Of a DNA stretch of 64,000 nucleotides, positions 47,360 through 54,434 are shown piece after piece. The notes beneath the pieces are model-generated. The model worked only from the letters and a program-made list of their open reading frames with translations, was not told where the DNA came from and did not search any database. The stretch comes from Leptospira vanthielii serovar Holland str. Waz Holland = ATCC 700522 (GTDB taxonomy: Bacteria; Spirochaetota; Leptospiria; Leptospirales; Leptospiraceae): contig NZ_AOGY02000051.1 in the NCBI RefSeq assembly GCF_000332455.1, positions 364,075 to 428,074 of the forward strand. The letters run 5' to 3'. The number at the start of each line of letters is the position of its first letter. Within the stretch, counting starts at the first letter, position 1. The position numbers and the translations under genes are program-made.

Positions 47360-47734
47360 TTACGAAGAATGACAAGAAGAACAGGTTCCTGTCACGACGA
47401 TGTCCACATGTTTGACTTGGAAACCTAGGCCCTGCCAGTCTGTGTCAGCACTGAGTTTTAGGGGAGCCACATCCAAAACCTTTCCGCACTCTGTGCAGAG
47501 TAAGTGGGAATGGTCATCCAAAAAGGCATCATAACGAACCGAGTCGGATTCGATATTCAGTTTGTTTACCATCTTGTGTTCGACCAAGTATTCCAAGGAA
47601 TTGTAGACCGTGGCAAAACTGATTTTGTCCGCTTTTCCTCGAACCGATTCAAAAACCATCTTCGCTGTCGGGTGGTCTTTTCTTTCTCTTAGGTCATTAA
47701 AAATTAATTCTCTATGTTTGGTGAGTGCTTTCAT
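47360..47734 (-). CDS. Fur-family metal or peroxide regulator
   Basis: The 124-residue protein has a winged helix (HREL, KMVFESVRGKADKISFATVYNSL: TVYNSLEYLVEHKMV is the recognition part) and a dimerisation domain with YDAFLDDHSHLLCTECGKV and GTCSSCHSS. The two CxxC pairs form the structural zinc site, and HSH holds part of the regulatory metal site, so it is a PerR/Fur-like repressor. It is divergent from the flavin reductase gene and may control it. Confidence 0.92.
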   Translation of the reverse strand: MKALTKHRELIFNDLRERKDHPTAKMVFESVRGKADKISFATVYNSLEYLVEHKMVNKLNIESDSVRYDAFLDDHSHLLCTECGKVLDVAPLKLSADTDWQGLGFQVKHVDIVVTGTCSSCHSS

Positions 47735-47838
47735 ACGATTCCCTTACCCCAACCTCACCTGCATTTTATCACTCGGTCAAATGGAAATTGGATTTTAGAA
47801 TCCTTCCAGAAATTGATATTTGTCAATACGGAGGTTTT

Positions 47839-48318
47839 ATGTCCGCATCCATAGACAAGTTTAAATCCTCCCTCTCCCTTTGGGCGAGTGGAGTTTGTGT
47901 GATTACTTATGAGTCTTCTCAAAAAAAAGGAGGAGTCACTGTTTCTAGTTTTTCTTCTGTTTCCTTAGAACCGCCGTTAGTTTTATTCTGTTTGGCCAAA
48001 GACTCTAGTGCCAAAGAACCCATCCAAGATTCGGGAAACTTCGTTGTGAATATTCTTTCTTCCGAACAAAAACAAATTTCCGCTGATTTTGCTTCTGGTT
48101 CCCTGGACAAAGCGGTTGTTTTGGAAGGATTAAAACCAGAAACACTCTCCACCGGAGCCCCCGTTTTACGGGACTCTTTGGCTTCCCTCGACTGTAAAGT
48201 CGACCGGATCATTGAAGCGGGAGACCATTGGATCTTGATTGGTCTTGTGGAAGCAGTGGCTACGAAGGAAGGTTTCCCCCTCCTCTACTTCAATCGCAAT
48301 TATCGGGAACTCGTTTAA
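47839..48318 (+). CDS. Flavin reductase-like domain protein
   Basis: The ATG at 47839 follows GGAGG at five bases, giving 159 residues. It is a flavin reductase-type FMN-binding fold: SLWASGVCVITYES, GGVTVSSFSSVSLEPPLVLFCL, ESGNFVVNILSSEQ-like DSGNFVVNILSSEQ, and DHWILIGLVEA. It uses NAD(P)H to reduce flavin, or binds it. It is ten bases before purL. The upstream divergent Fur-family regulator suggests redox or iron control. Confidence 0.88.
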   Translation: MSASIDKFKSSLSLWASGVCVITYESSQKKGGVTVSSFSSVSLEPPLVLFCLAKDSSAKEPIQDSGNFVVNILSSEQKQISADFASGSLDKAVVLEGLKPETLSTGAPVLRDSLASLDCKVDRIIEAGDHWILIGLVEAVATKEGFPLLYFNRNYRELV

Positions 48319-48327
48319 GGAAACAGT

Positions 48328-50574
48328 ATGGAAAAAGAGAAAGTGAATCTGGAAGACGCCAAAGAACACGGACTTACAGAAACTGAATTTGTAGAGATCC
48401 AAAAAATCTTAGGAAGAATGCCTAACTCAACGGAACTTGGGGTCTTCTCCGCCATGTGGTCGGAACACTGCTCTTATAAAAATTCCATTTTAAAATTAAA
48501 AACCCTGCCGACAAAATCGGACAAACTCCTGGCACAGGCCGGAGAAGAAAATGCCGGAGCTATGGACATCGGTGACGGCCTTGCTGTTGTTTTCAAAATT
48601 GAAAGCCACAACCACCCGACAGCCGTAGAACCTTACCAAGGGGCAGCAACAGGTGTTGGCGGAATCATGCGAGATATCTTTACTATGGGAGCTCGCCCCA
48701 TCACCTCTCTCAACTCACTTCGGTTTGGTGATCCAAAAGAGCCACGTAACAAGTATTTGCTGACCCGCGCCGTCAAAGGAATCGGAGATTATGGCAACTC
48801 TCTTGGGATAGCTGTAGGTGGGGGTGAGTTATTCATCCACCCCACATTCACAAAAAATCCACTCGTAAATGCTATGACTGTGGGGATTGCCCGCCACGAC
48901 CAAATGGCCTCGGCGTCCACCAAAGGAATGGTGGGAAACAAAGTGTATATTGTAGGTGCCACGACAGGCCGAGACGGTATCCACGGGGCGAGTTTTGCCT
49001 CCAAAGATCTCACCAAAGAATCGGAAGAAAAAAGATCCGCCGTGCAAGTGGGCGATCCCTTTATGGAAAAACTTCTTATGGAAGCCTCCCTCGAAGCCAT
49101 CCAAAAAAACCTGCTTGTAGGAATCCAAGATATGGGGGCCGCGGGAATTTCTTGTGCCACGTCTGAGATGAGTGCCAAAGGAAAAACCGGGATGGATGTG
49201 GATCTAAACAAAGTTCCCCTTCGTGAAAGTGATATGAACGCTTATGAAATTATGTTATCTGAATCCCAAGAAAGAATGCTCGTCATTCCCGAAACAGGAA
49301 AGGAAGAGGAACTGGTTTCGATTTTCCACAAATGGGGACTGAATGCCGTAGAAATTGGAACGGTGACTGGGGACGGAATCCTTCGGATCAGAAAAGACGG
49401 AAAACTCAAAGCAGAAATTCCGGCAGACTCGCTTGTTCTTGGTGGTGGTGCTCCCCGGTACGTGAGAGAAGAAAAAAGACCGGCTTACCTTGATGAGGTG
49501 ACAAAGTTTGATTCCTCAAAAATTCCTGACTTACAAGCAGATACAGTTTCCCAAACTTTAAATACCCTTCTCTCTTCCCTCAATATCACTTCACGTAGAC
49601 CACTTTATGAACAGTATGATACAGAAGTGGGACTTGTAAAAGTGGTAGAACCTGGAGAAGACGGTGGTCTGGTTCGGATTCCTGGAACCAAAAAAGGGAT
49701 CGCTGTGGCCACAGACTGTAACTCTCGTTACACTTACTTAAATCCTTATGAAGGGGCCCAAATCGCAGTTTGTGAATCGGCAAGAAACGTAGCCGCAACG
49801 GGGGCCGAACCTTACGGGGTTACAAACAACCTAAACTTTGGAAACCCCTACATTCCAGAAAACTACTACATCTTCAGTGAATGTGTGCGTGGTCTCGGCG
49901 ATGCTTGTCGGTTTCTAGGACTTCCTGTCACCGGTGGGAACGTATCCTTTTACAATGAATCTCCCGAAGGACCAGTATTTCCAACACCTACGATTGGTAT
50001 GGTGGGAGTGATTGATGATGTTGCCAAAGGCCTTCATACCTACCCTCGCACCAATGATGCGGTAACTTATGCCCTGGTCGGAGAATTCAAACCTACGATC
50101 TCTGCCTCAGAATACCTCTACCGTTTCCATGGCCTAGATACAGGTAAAATTCCAGACATTTCCCTCGCCAAAGAAAAAGCAACCATTGACACACTGATAA
50201 CTTGCCGCAAAGAAGGTCTTCTTACTTCCGCCAAAGACCTGTCACTCGGTGGCCTCCTCGTGGCCCTTGCCAAGATTGTGATTTCTGGAAACAAAGGAAT
50301 CGAAGCCAATCTAGAAGGATTACAAAAAAAGATCCCACGCTTCGACGAACTTTGTTTTGGCGAAACAGGAGCCTCTTTTGTGGTGAGTTTCCTCACCCAA
50401 GATGAAGAGAAAGTAAAAGATAAATTCGAAAAAGTCGGACTTTCCTTTTATACACTGGGTAAGTCCAGTTCCAAATCCTCCCTTTCTGTTAAAGGGAATG
50501 GATTCCAATGGGAATGGACAACCAAATCTTTAGAAACAGAATTTGAATCAGGCCTAAAAGGTTATTTCGAATAG
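48328..50574 (+). CDS. purL: Phosphoribosylformylglycinamidine synthase subunit PurL
   Basis: The 748-residue protein is the small-type PurL, used with PurQ and PurS. Landmarks: GLTETEFVEIQKILGR, MWSEHCSYKNS, FKIESHNHPTAVEPYQGAATG, GGIMRDIFTMGARPI, IVGATTGRDGIHGASFAS, DMGAAGISCATSEM and DCNSRYTYLNPYEGAQIAV. It makes FGAM from FGAR in purine synthesis, using ATP and ammonia from PurQ. Neither purS nor purQ is in the window. Confidence 0.97.
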   Translation: MEKEKVNLEDAKEHGLTETEFVEIQKILGRMPNSTELGVFSAMWSEHCSYKNSILKLKTLPTKSDKLLAQAGEENAGAMDIGDGLAVVFKIESHNHPTAVEPYQGAATGVGGIMRDIFTMGARPITSLNSLRFGDPKEPRNKYLLTRAVKGIGDYGNSLGIAVGGGELFIHPTFTKNPLVNAMTVGIARHDQMASASTKGMVGNKVYIVGATTGRDGIHGASFASKDLTKESEEKRSAVQVGDPFMEKLLMEASLEAIQKNLLVGIQDMGAAGISCATSEMSAKGKTGMDVDLNKVPLRESDMNAYEIMLSESQERMLVIPETGKEEELVSIFHKWGLNAVEIGTVTGDGILRIRKDGKLKAEIPADSLVLGGGAPRYVREEKRPAYLDEVTKFDSSKIPDLQADTVSQTLNTLLSSLNITSRRPLYEQYDTEVGLVKVVEPGEDGGLVRIPGTKKGIAVATDCNSRYTYLNPYEGAQIAVCESARNVAATGAEPYGVTNNLNFGNPYIPENYYIFSECVRGLGDACRFLGLPVTGGNVSFYNESPEGPVFPTPTIGMVGVIDDVAKGLHTYPRTNDAVTYALVGEFKPTISASEYLYRFHGLDTGKIPDISLAKEKATIDTLITCRKEGLLTSAKDLSLGGLLVALAKIVISGNKGIEANLEGLQKKIPRFDELCFGETGASFVVSFLTQDEEKVKDKFEKVGLSFYTLGKSSSKSSLSVKGNGFQWEWTTKSLETEFESGLKGYFE

Positions 50575-50594
50575 ACAAAACTAAAAATTTTTAG

Positions 50595-50619
50595 AGGATA
50601 GGCCGGATGCGCCTATCCT
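50595..50619 (+). promoter_or_regulatory. Hairpin hiding the ribosome binding site and start codon of the 50607 gene
   Basis: AGGATAGG (50595-50602) pairs perfectly with CCTATCCT (50612-50619). The left arm is the Shine-Dalgarno, the loop holds the ATG, and the right arm is codons 3-5. The helix would block translation until opened. Confidence 0.55.
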
Positions 50620-51893
50620 TCTATTTGTTCGTTTTAACTTTATTCTGTATACAATGTACAAGTATCGCCAAACGACAGGAATACGAAGACTCCCTCCGAG
50701 CCTACAAAAAAGCCAATCTTGAAAAAGCGCTCGAATACCTCCCTACCGAAGAACGAAAAGGTTTTATTGCAGTCCTAGAACGTTCTCATTTAGGATTTCT
50801 CAAAGGGGAAAAAGACTACAAAGATTTAGAAAGAATCGCAGAGGAAAGTAAGGAACGCCTACGTTTCAGTGCCAGCCGTTCCCTAAAGTCTTTTTTCTAT
50901 ATGGAAACCGAAGAAGGATATTATGCTTCCGAAGCAGAAATCATTTACCTACACATCCTTCTTGGTCTGTATTATGTAAGAGAGGGGGATTATGAGAAAG
51001 GAAAAATCCAAGCTCGTTATGCGGGAAATCTACTCAGTGGAGAATGGAGCGCCGAAGGCCAGTTTGATGATCCCACCTTACGTCTATTACTTGCATCACT
51101 CTGGTTATCCACAGGTTCTATAGAAGAAGCAAAAGTAGACTTTCGAAAAGCAAGCCAACTAAAACCCCAATCTGCCGCCCTTAGAGCCATGGCAAATGAA
51201 AGATATTCCCCTGAAGGCGAATTCATTCTAATCTTTGGAGGCCCCGGTGCAGAACCAGAGATGGATCCTTCTGCCCACTTAAACTTTATCCGGGGCTTAC
51301 GAAATCTAAAATTCCGCCAAACTGGAAAACAATCCCAACTAACACTCACAGATGGATCCGGAAAAACTCCTCTCATTTTAGAAAAAGACACCCTAGGTTG
51401 GTATGAACGCCACCTCATCCGTGACAATGAAATCTCGGAACTCATCCAAGACTCCAAATACTTCCAGCTAGTCTCTGCCTCCGCCCTAAAAGAAGGAACC
51501 AAGGGGACAGTAAAAGTTACAGGGGCGATCCTTGCCAGCGCCACCATTGTGGCTCTTGGTGCGGGAGTTGTTTATGGAGGAACGAAAGTACAATCCAGTG
51601 AACTGTCTGCACTAGGTGTTGGTATTATGATTTTTGGTTTTAAACTCGGTGCAAGATGGATAGAAATTTCCTATGACGATGCCAGAAGAAATATGAGAAA
51701 GGATTTAGACATTTCTGACGAATACCGTTATGTTCGATTTTTTCCCGAATATGTTTGGATGGGAAAATCCAAGTCGACACTCAGTAACCCCAAACTAACA
51801 ATGAATCAAGAAACGCTACCCTATTCTCTAAGCCCAGCGATGGGAAAAATTAAAGTTCGTTTTGGGTTTTTTCCCGACAATCAAAGGCCATAA
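50607..51893 (+). CDS. Lipoprotein with TPR-like region
   Basis: The protein is 428 residues. The signal MRLSFYLFVLTLFCIQCTSIA is a lipoprotein type with Cys at 17. The next 180 residues are helical repeats (SLRAYKKANLEKALEYLP, IYLHILLGLYYVREGDYEKG, LLLASLWLSTGSIEEAK). A beta-rich region and a glycine-rich hydrophobic stretch follow (ILASATIVALGAGVVYGG). The family resembles COG3014-type lipoproteins. The start is ATG 50607, inside a hairpin. It overlaps the LpoB-like gene at its 3' end by 13 bases. Confidence 0.85.
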   Translation: MRLSFYLFVLTLFCIQCTSIAKRQEYEDSLRAYKKANLEKALEYLPTEERKGFIAVLERSHLGFLKGEKDYKDLERIAEESKERLRFSASRSLKSFFYMETEEGYYASEAEIIYLHILLGLYYVREGDYEKGKIQARYAGNLLSGEWSAEGQFDDPTLRLLLASLWLSTGSIEEAKVDFRKASQLKPQSAALRAMANERYSPEGEFILIFGGPGAEPEMDPSAHLNFIRGLRNLKFRQTGKQSQLTLTDGSGKTPLILEKDTLGWYERHLIRDNEISELIQDSKYFQLVSASALKEGTKGTVKVTGAILASATIVALGAGVVYGGTKVQSSELSALGVGIMIFGFKLGARWIEISYDDARRNMRKDLDISDEYRYVRFFPEYVWMGKSKSTLSNPKLTMNQETLPYSLSPAMGKIKVRFGFFPDNQRP

Positions 51894-52444
51894 CCTTCCA
51901 CACGACTTGTTTTTAAAAAGTTAGTTTGTTCTGACCAAACAATTTGGTTTGTTTCCAAACTCACAAGAAAAAGTGTTACAGTGATGTATTGGATGCGTGA
52001 CCCTGCTTCATAATTCACAACCTCATTGATCTCTCCTTTAATTTTATGAGAAGGAGACTTAAATTTCCCAACCGCCAAACGTGAATCAGCTGACACCATC
52101 CCTGTTTTTCCAAAGGCCATTTCCGTGGTCGCATCTTCTCTGATGGAAGTATCCACAAAAGGAACTTTGTCTTTTGTGAGTTGGTTCAAAATTTCATTGG
52201 TGATGAGTTTGGTATCAATATGTTCGGATGTAGAATTCTGCAGAGATTTCCATTCCAAATACCCTGTCTTCAAATCAGTTTTATAATATTTTGATAAAGA
52301 ATGGCTCATGTTCCGAACCGTCTCTTTTACTTCTACCACCCCCCACTGTTTGGTGGCCTTGGCATTATCTGTTTTTTGATAGGAAACAGTAGAGCAGCTA
52401 ACAAAAAAATATGAGAGGAAAAGAGAAGTGAATAAAATGCGCAT
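51881..52444 (-). CDS. LpoB/FlgO-like lipoprotein
   Basis: The ATG at 52444 gives MRILFTSLFLSYFFVSCST, a lipoprotein signal. The mature part shows the pattern of the LpoB group: EHIDTKLITNEILNQLTKDK, VPFVDTSIREDATTEM, KIKGEINEVVNYEAGSRIQYI and VSLETNQIVWSEQ. LpoB activates penicillin-binding proteins; FlgO relatives act at flagella. The role here is unproven. No good ribosome binding site is seen before the ATG. Confidence 0.8.
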   Translation of the reverse strand: MRILFTSLFLSYFFVSCSTVSYQKTDNAKATKQWGVVEVKETVRNMSHSLSKYYKTDLKTGYLEWKSLQNSTSEHIDTKLITNEILNQLTKDKVPFVDTSIREDATTEMAFGKTGMVSADSRLAVGKFKSPSHKIKGEINEVVNYEAGSRIQYITVTLFLVSLETNQIVWSEQTNFLKTSRVEGYGL

Positions 52445-52655
52445 TAGGAAGAGTTTGGTGGGGGTTCGGGTGTTTGGCAAGAAAGAATGTGTGAATCTAG
52501 TATCCCCGCCCGATTTGAGGGTGGGGAACTAGACCCGCCGCCCAATGGTTCTCCTTTACCACGAAAGCCCAAAACTTGCCATCCCAATCCCAATCTTCAG
52601 ATATTTTTTAGAAAAATGTTCATACTTTTGCTTTGTTTCCATTTCTTTTTTTAGC

Positions 52656-52780
52656 GCCTCCACTCCGTTAGTGGACAGAACTCCCTTCTATATGGACCGG
52701 GCCACTGCGGGGTTCGCATTCGCTCCCGTCCTCCGACGGTTCCCGCCGAAGGACCAAGCCCTCCGGCCCCTGGCGCGAAG
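52656..52780. other. GC-rich block with three possible stem-loops, no gene
   Basis: The stretch 52445-52870 has no convincing gene. Within it, 52656-52780 is far richer in G and C than its surroundings and can fold as CCACT/AGTGG (52660-52674), CCGTC/GACGG (52726-52739) and GCCGAAGG/CCCTCCGGC (52745-52767). It may be a structured RNA or an interspersed repeat. Confidence 0.5.
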
Positions 52781-52870
52781 AATCCCATCGTAATTTCAAA
52801 AATCGACAGTCTCCGGTCAAAATATTGTCTTGAAACTTTCCGTTCTTCCTCCAAACTTCTGGATTAACTT

Positions 52871-53248
52871 ATGGGTAAATTTTTAATTCGATTCAGCTTT
52901 TTTCTCATCCTCCTCGCCATTCTGTTTGCGGGTTACACTTGGCTCACACTCCAGTGGAGTTACTCCGAAGGAGACCGTGCAGGATACATCCAAAAACTTT
53001 CCAAAAAGGGTTGGATCTGCAAAACTTGGGAAGGGGAAATGGCCCTTGTTACCATGCCAGGGACTATGACAGAAAAATTCTATTTCAGCATTCGGGATGA
53101 AGCCATTGCAGAACAGTTGAATGGATCCATTGGCAAACGAGTGGTTTTAGAATACGAAGAACACGTAGGGGTTCCTTTTAGCTGTTTTGCCGAAACCAGT
53201 TACTTTGTAACCGGTGTAAAAACCGTCCAAGAAGTTCCACCTCTATAA
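52871..53248 (+). CDS. Small membrane-anchored protein
   Basis: The 125 residues begin with one membrane segment (FLIRFSFFLILLAILFAGYTWL), followed by a soluble beta-rich domain (GWICKTWEGEMALVTMPGT, KFYFSIRDEAIAEQL, RVVLEYEEHVGVPFSCFAET). It looks like a conserved hypothetical found in several bacteria, but I cannot name its family or function. It ends before a tetraloop hairpin terminator. Confidence 0.75.
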   Translation: MGKFLIRFSFFLILLAILFAGYTWLTLQWSYSEGDRAGYIQKLSKKGWICKTWEGEMALVTMPGTMTEKFYFSIRDEAIAEQLNGSIGKRVVLEYEEHVGVPFSCFAETSYFVTGVKTVQEVPPL

Positions 53249-53267
53249 GTTTTCCTTGTATCGATTG

Positions 53268-53296
53268 ACCTAGATGTTTCTTCGGAATGTCTAGGT
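53268..53296 (+). terminator. UUCG-tetraloop hairpin after the 52871 gene
   Basis: ACCTAGA and TCTAGGT pair, extended inward by two wobble pairs and a short helix closed by a C(UUCG)G tetraloop, with one bulged base. A four-T run follows ten bases later. The rest of 53249-53510 shows no gene. Confidence 0.55.
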
Positions 53297-53516
53297 TAAC
53301 TGGTCTTTTGCAGATCGAGTAGCAAGCTTCCAATCGTGCTTTCTTCGTTCTCCATTACCAAATTTCCTTTCTCTCTTCACTTCCTCCCAAAAATCCATCG
53401 TTTTCGAATTCACATGAAGCCCGACTGGCTTCCCTGCAAAATCCCCCTCCACTTAGTCCCAACGGTGACTTTCTATTTCCATTATCTCAAAAAAGGCAGG
53501 CTGTCTCAAATTCCAC

Positions 53517-53543
53517 TTTACATATTATTGCTATACGTATAAC
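53517..53543 (+). promoter_or_regulatory. Possible leaderless promoter with TATACGTATA palindrome
   Basis: TTTACA (-35) and TATAAC (-10) are 15 bases apart, and the -10 ends seven bases before the ATG of the polB-cassette gene, which has no ribosome binding site. The 10-bp palindrome TATACGTATA (53532-53541) overlaps the -10 and could be an operator. Confidence 0.35.
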
Positions 53544-53550
53544 TAGTATC

Positions 53551-54156
53551 ATGATGCTTGCGGAACAAACCCATATTTCAACCAATGTCTACGAACCCAT
53601 CCAAAATTGGAACCAGAGAGACCTTGGACTCCTCACCGGAGAAAGGGGGATGTACAGGCTCGCTCATTTTTGGCAATATGCCATGGTTTGTTCGGGATTT
53701 CAGGTTTTCAATTTGGACTGTGCCATTCGCTTCAACCCCTTCACCATCGCTGAAGAAACACGAAAACAAAATTTAGCACCAGAACCATTTTTAGAACAAA
53801 TCCGAATCCAAAGAGCATTCACCCCCTATCAGATATTAGATGCACTCAAAAACATCCTTACCTTAAAAGAAGAAAATACCATTTACTTTTTGTTAGCTCC
53901 TTGCAAACAATTTTTAGATGGTGATGTCAAAGATGATGAAGGTTTGTTTTTATTAAACTTGATGTTAGGTTTTATTGAAAAATTTCCCGGTGAAAATGTT
54001 CCCTTACTCATCATTGAATCTTGGACCTATTCACATAAAAACTTTCAAATCTTTTTTCCTAAACTACTACGTGCCACACAAAATCTATGGGAACTAAAGA
54101 TGGACAAAGGTCTCTCTCGCATTCGTACAAGAAAAACTTCAATCACAGGAATTTAA
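53551..54156 (+). CDS. Inactivated RecA/RadA-like protein of the PolB cassette
   Basis: The 201-residue protein resembles the RecA/RadA core: LLTGERGMYRLAHFWQYAMV is in the Walker A place but lacks the Lys-Thr/Ser, FQVFNLDCAIRFNPF fits the following strand and acidic residue, and IRIQRAFTPYQILDALKNI matches the RadA-type arch. VPLLIIESWTYSH is in the Walker B place. So the fold is RecA-like but ATP binding is probably lost. It is one base before an 85-residue gene and then a family-B polymerase. ImuA is an analogous RecA-like partner in bacterial mutasomes. It may load or place the polymerase (inference). Confidence 0.7.
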   Translation: MMLAEQTHISTNVYEPIQNWNQRDLGLLTGERGMYRLAHFWQYAMVCSGFQVFNLDCAIRFNPFTIAEETRKQNLAPEPFLEQIRIQRAFTPYQILDALKNILTLKEENTIYFLLAPCKQFLDGDVKDDEGLFLLNLMLGFIEKFPGENVPLLIIESWTYSHKNFQIFFPKLLRATQNLWELKMDKGLSRIRTRKTSITGI

Positions 54157-54157
54157 C

Positions 54158-54415
54158 ATGGGAAGAACCATTGCGCCCTATTCTCGCCAGATGTTACAAA
54201 TCGAAGAAAATCTATCAGACTTTCGAAGATCTCTTCGCAAATCCGACCAAGAGATCTATGATGATCTGATCCGAACTGCCAAGTTACAAGTACAAGCCGG
54301 TGTGATGGCATCCCTACCGTATCCCATTGATTCCATGATACTTTCCATGCTCATAGAAACAAAAAAAGAAATTAATGAATTAAAAAAAATTCTGACAAAA
54401 ATTCCAGACAAGTAA
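54158..54415 (+). CDS. Small helical protein of the PolB cassette
   Basis: The 85-residue protein is almost wholly helical (PYSRQMLQIEENLSDFRRSLRK, in parts: QMLQIEENLSDF, IYDDLIRTAKLQVQAGVMASL, LIETKKEINELKKILTKI). It has no known motif. It sits one base after the RecA-like gene and 19 before the polymerase gene in one operon, behind AGGA. A regulatory or clamp-bridging role is possible. It is too short and plain for a family call. Confidence 0.7.
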   Translation: MGRTIAPYSRQMLQIEENLSDFRRSLRKSDQEIYDDLIRTAKLQVQAGVMASLPYPIDSMILSMLIETKKEINELKKILTKIPDK

Positions 54416-54434
54416 ACCCAATCCTCCCAATGTT

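Noticed and set aside
52651..52854. 67-residue minus-strand frame in the GC-rich block
   Set aside because: The translation is Gly/Arg-rich without pattern, there is no ribosome binding site, and the GC-rich structure explains the open frame.
53336..53542. 68-residue plus-strand frame before the PolB cassette
   Set aside because: No ribosome binding site, odd composition (Phe/His/Leu-rich), and it overlaps the promoter region of the cassette.
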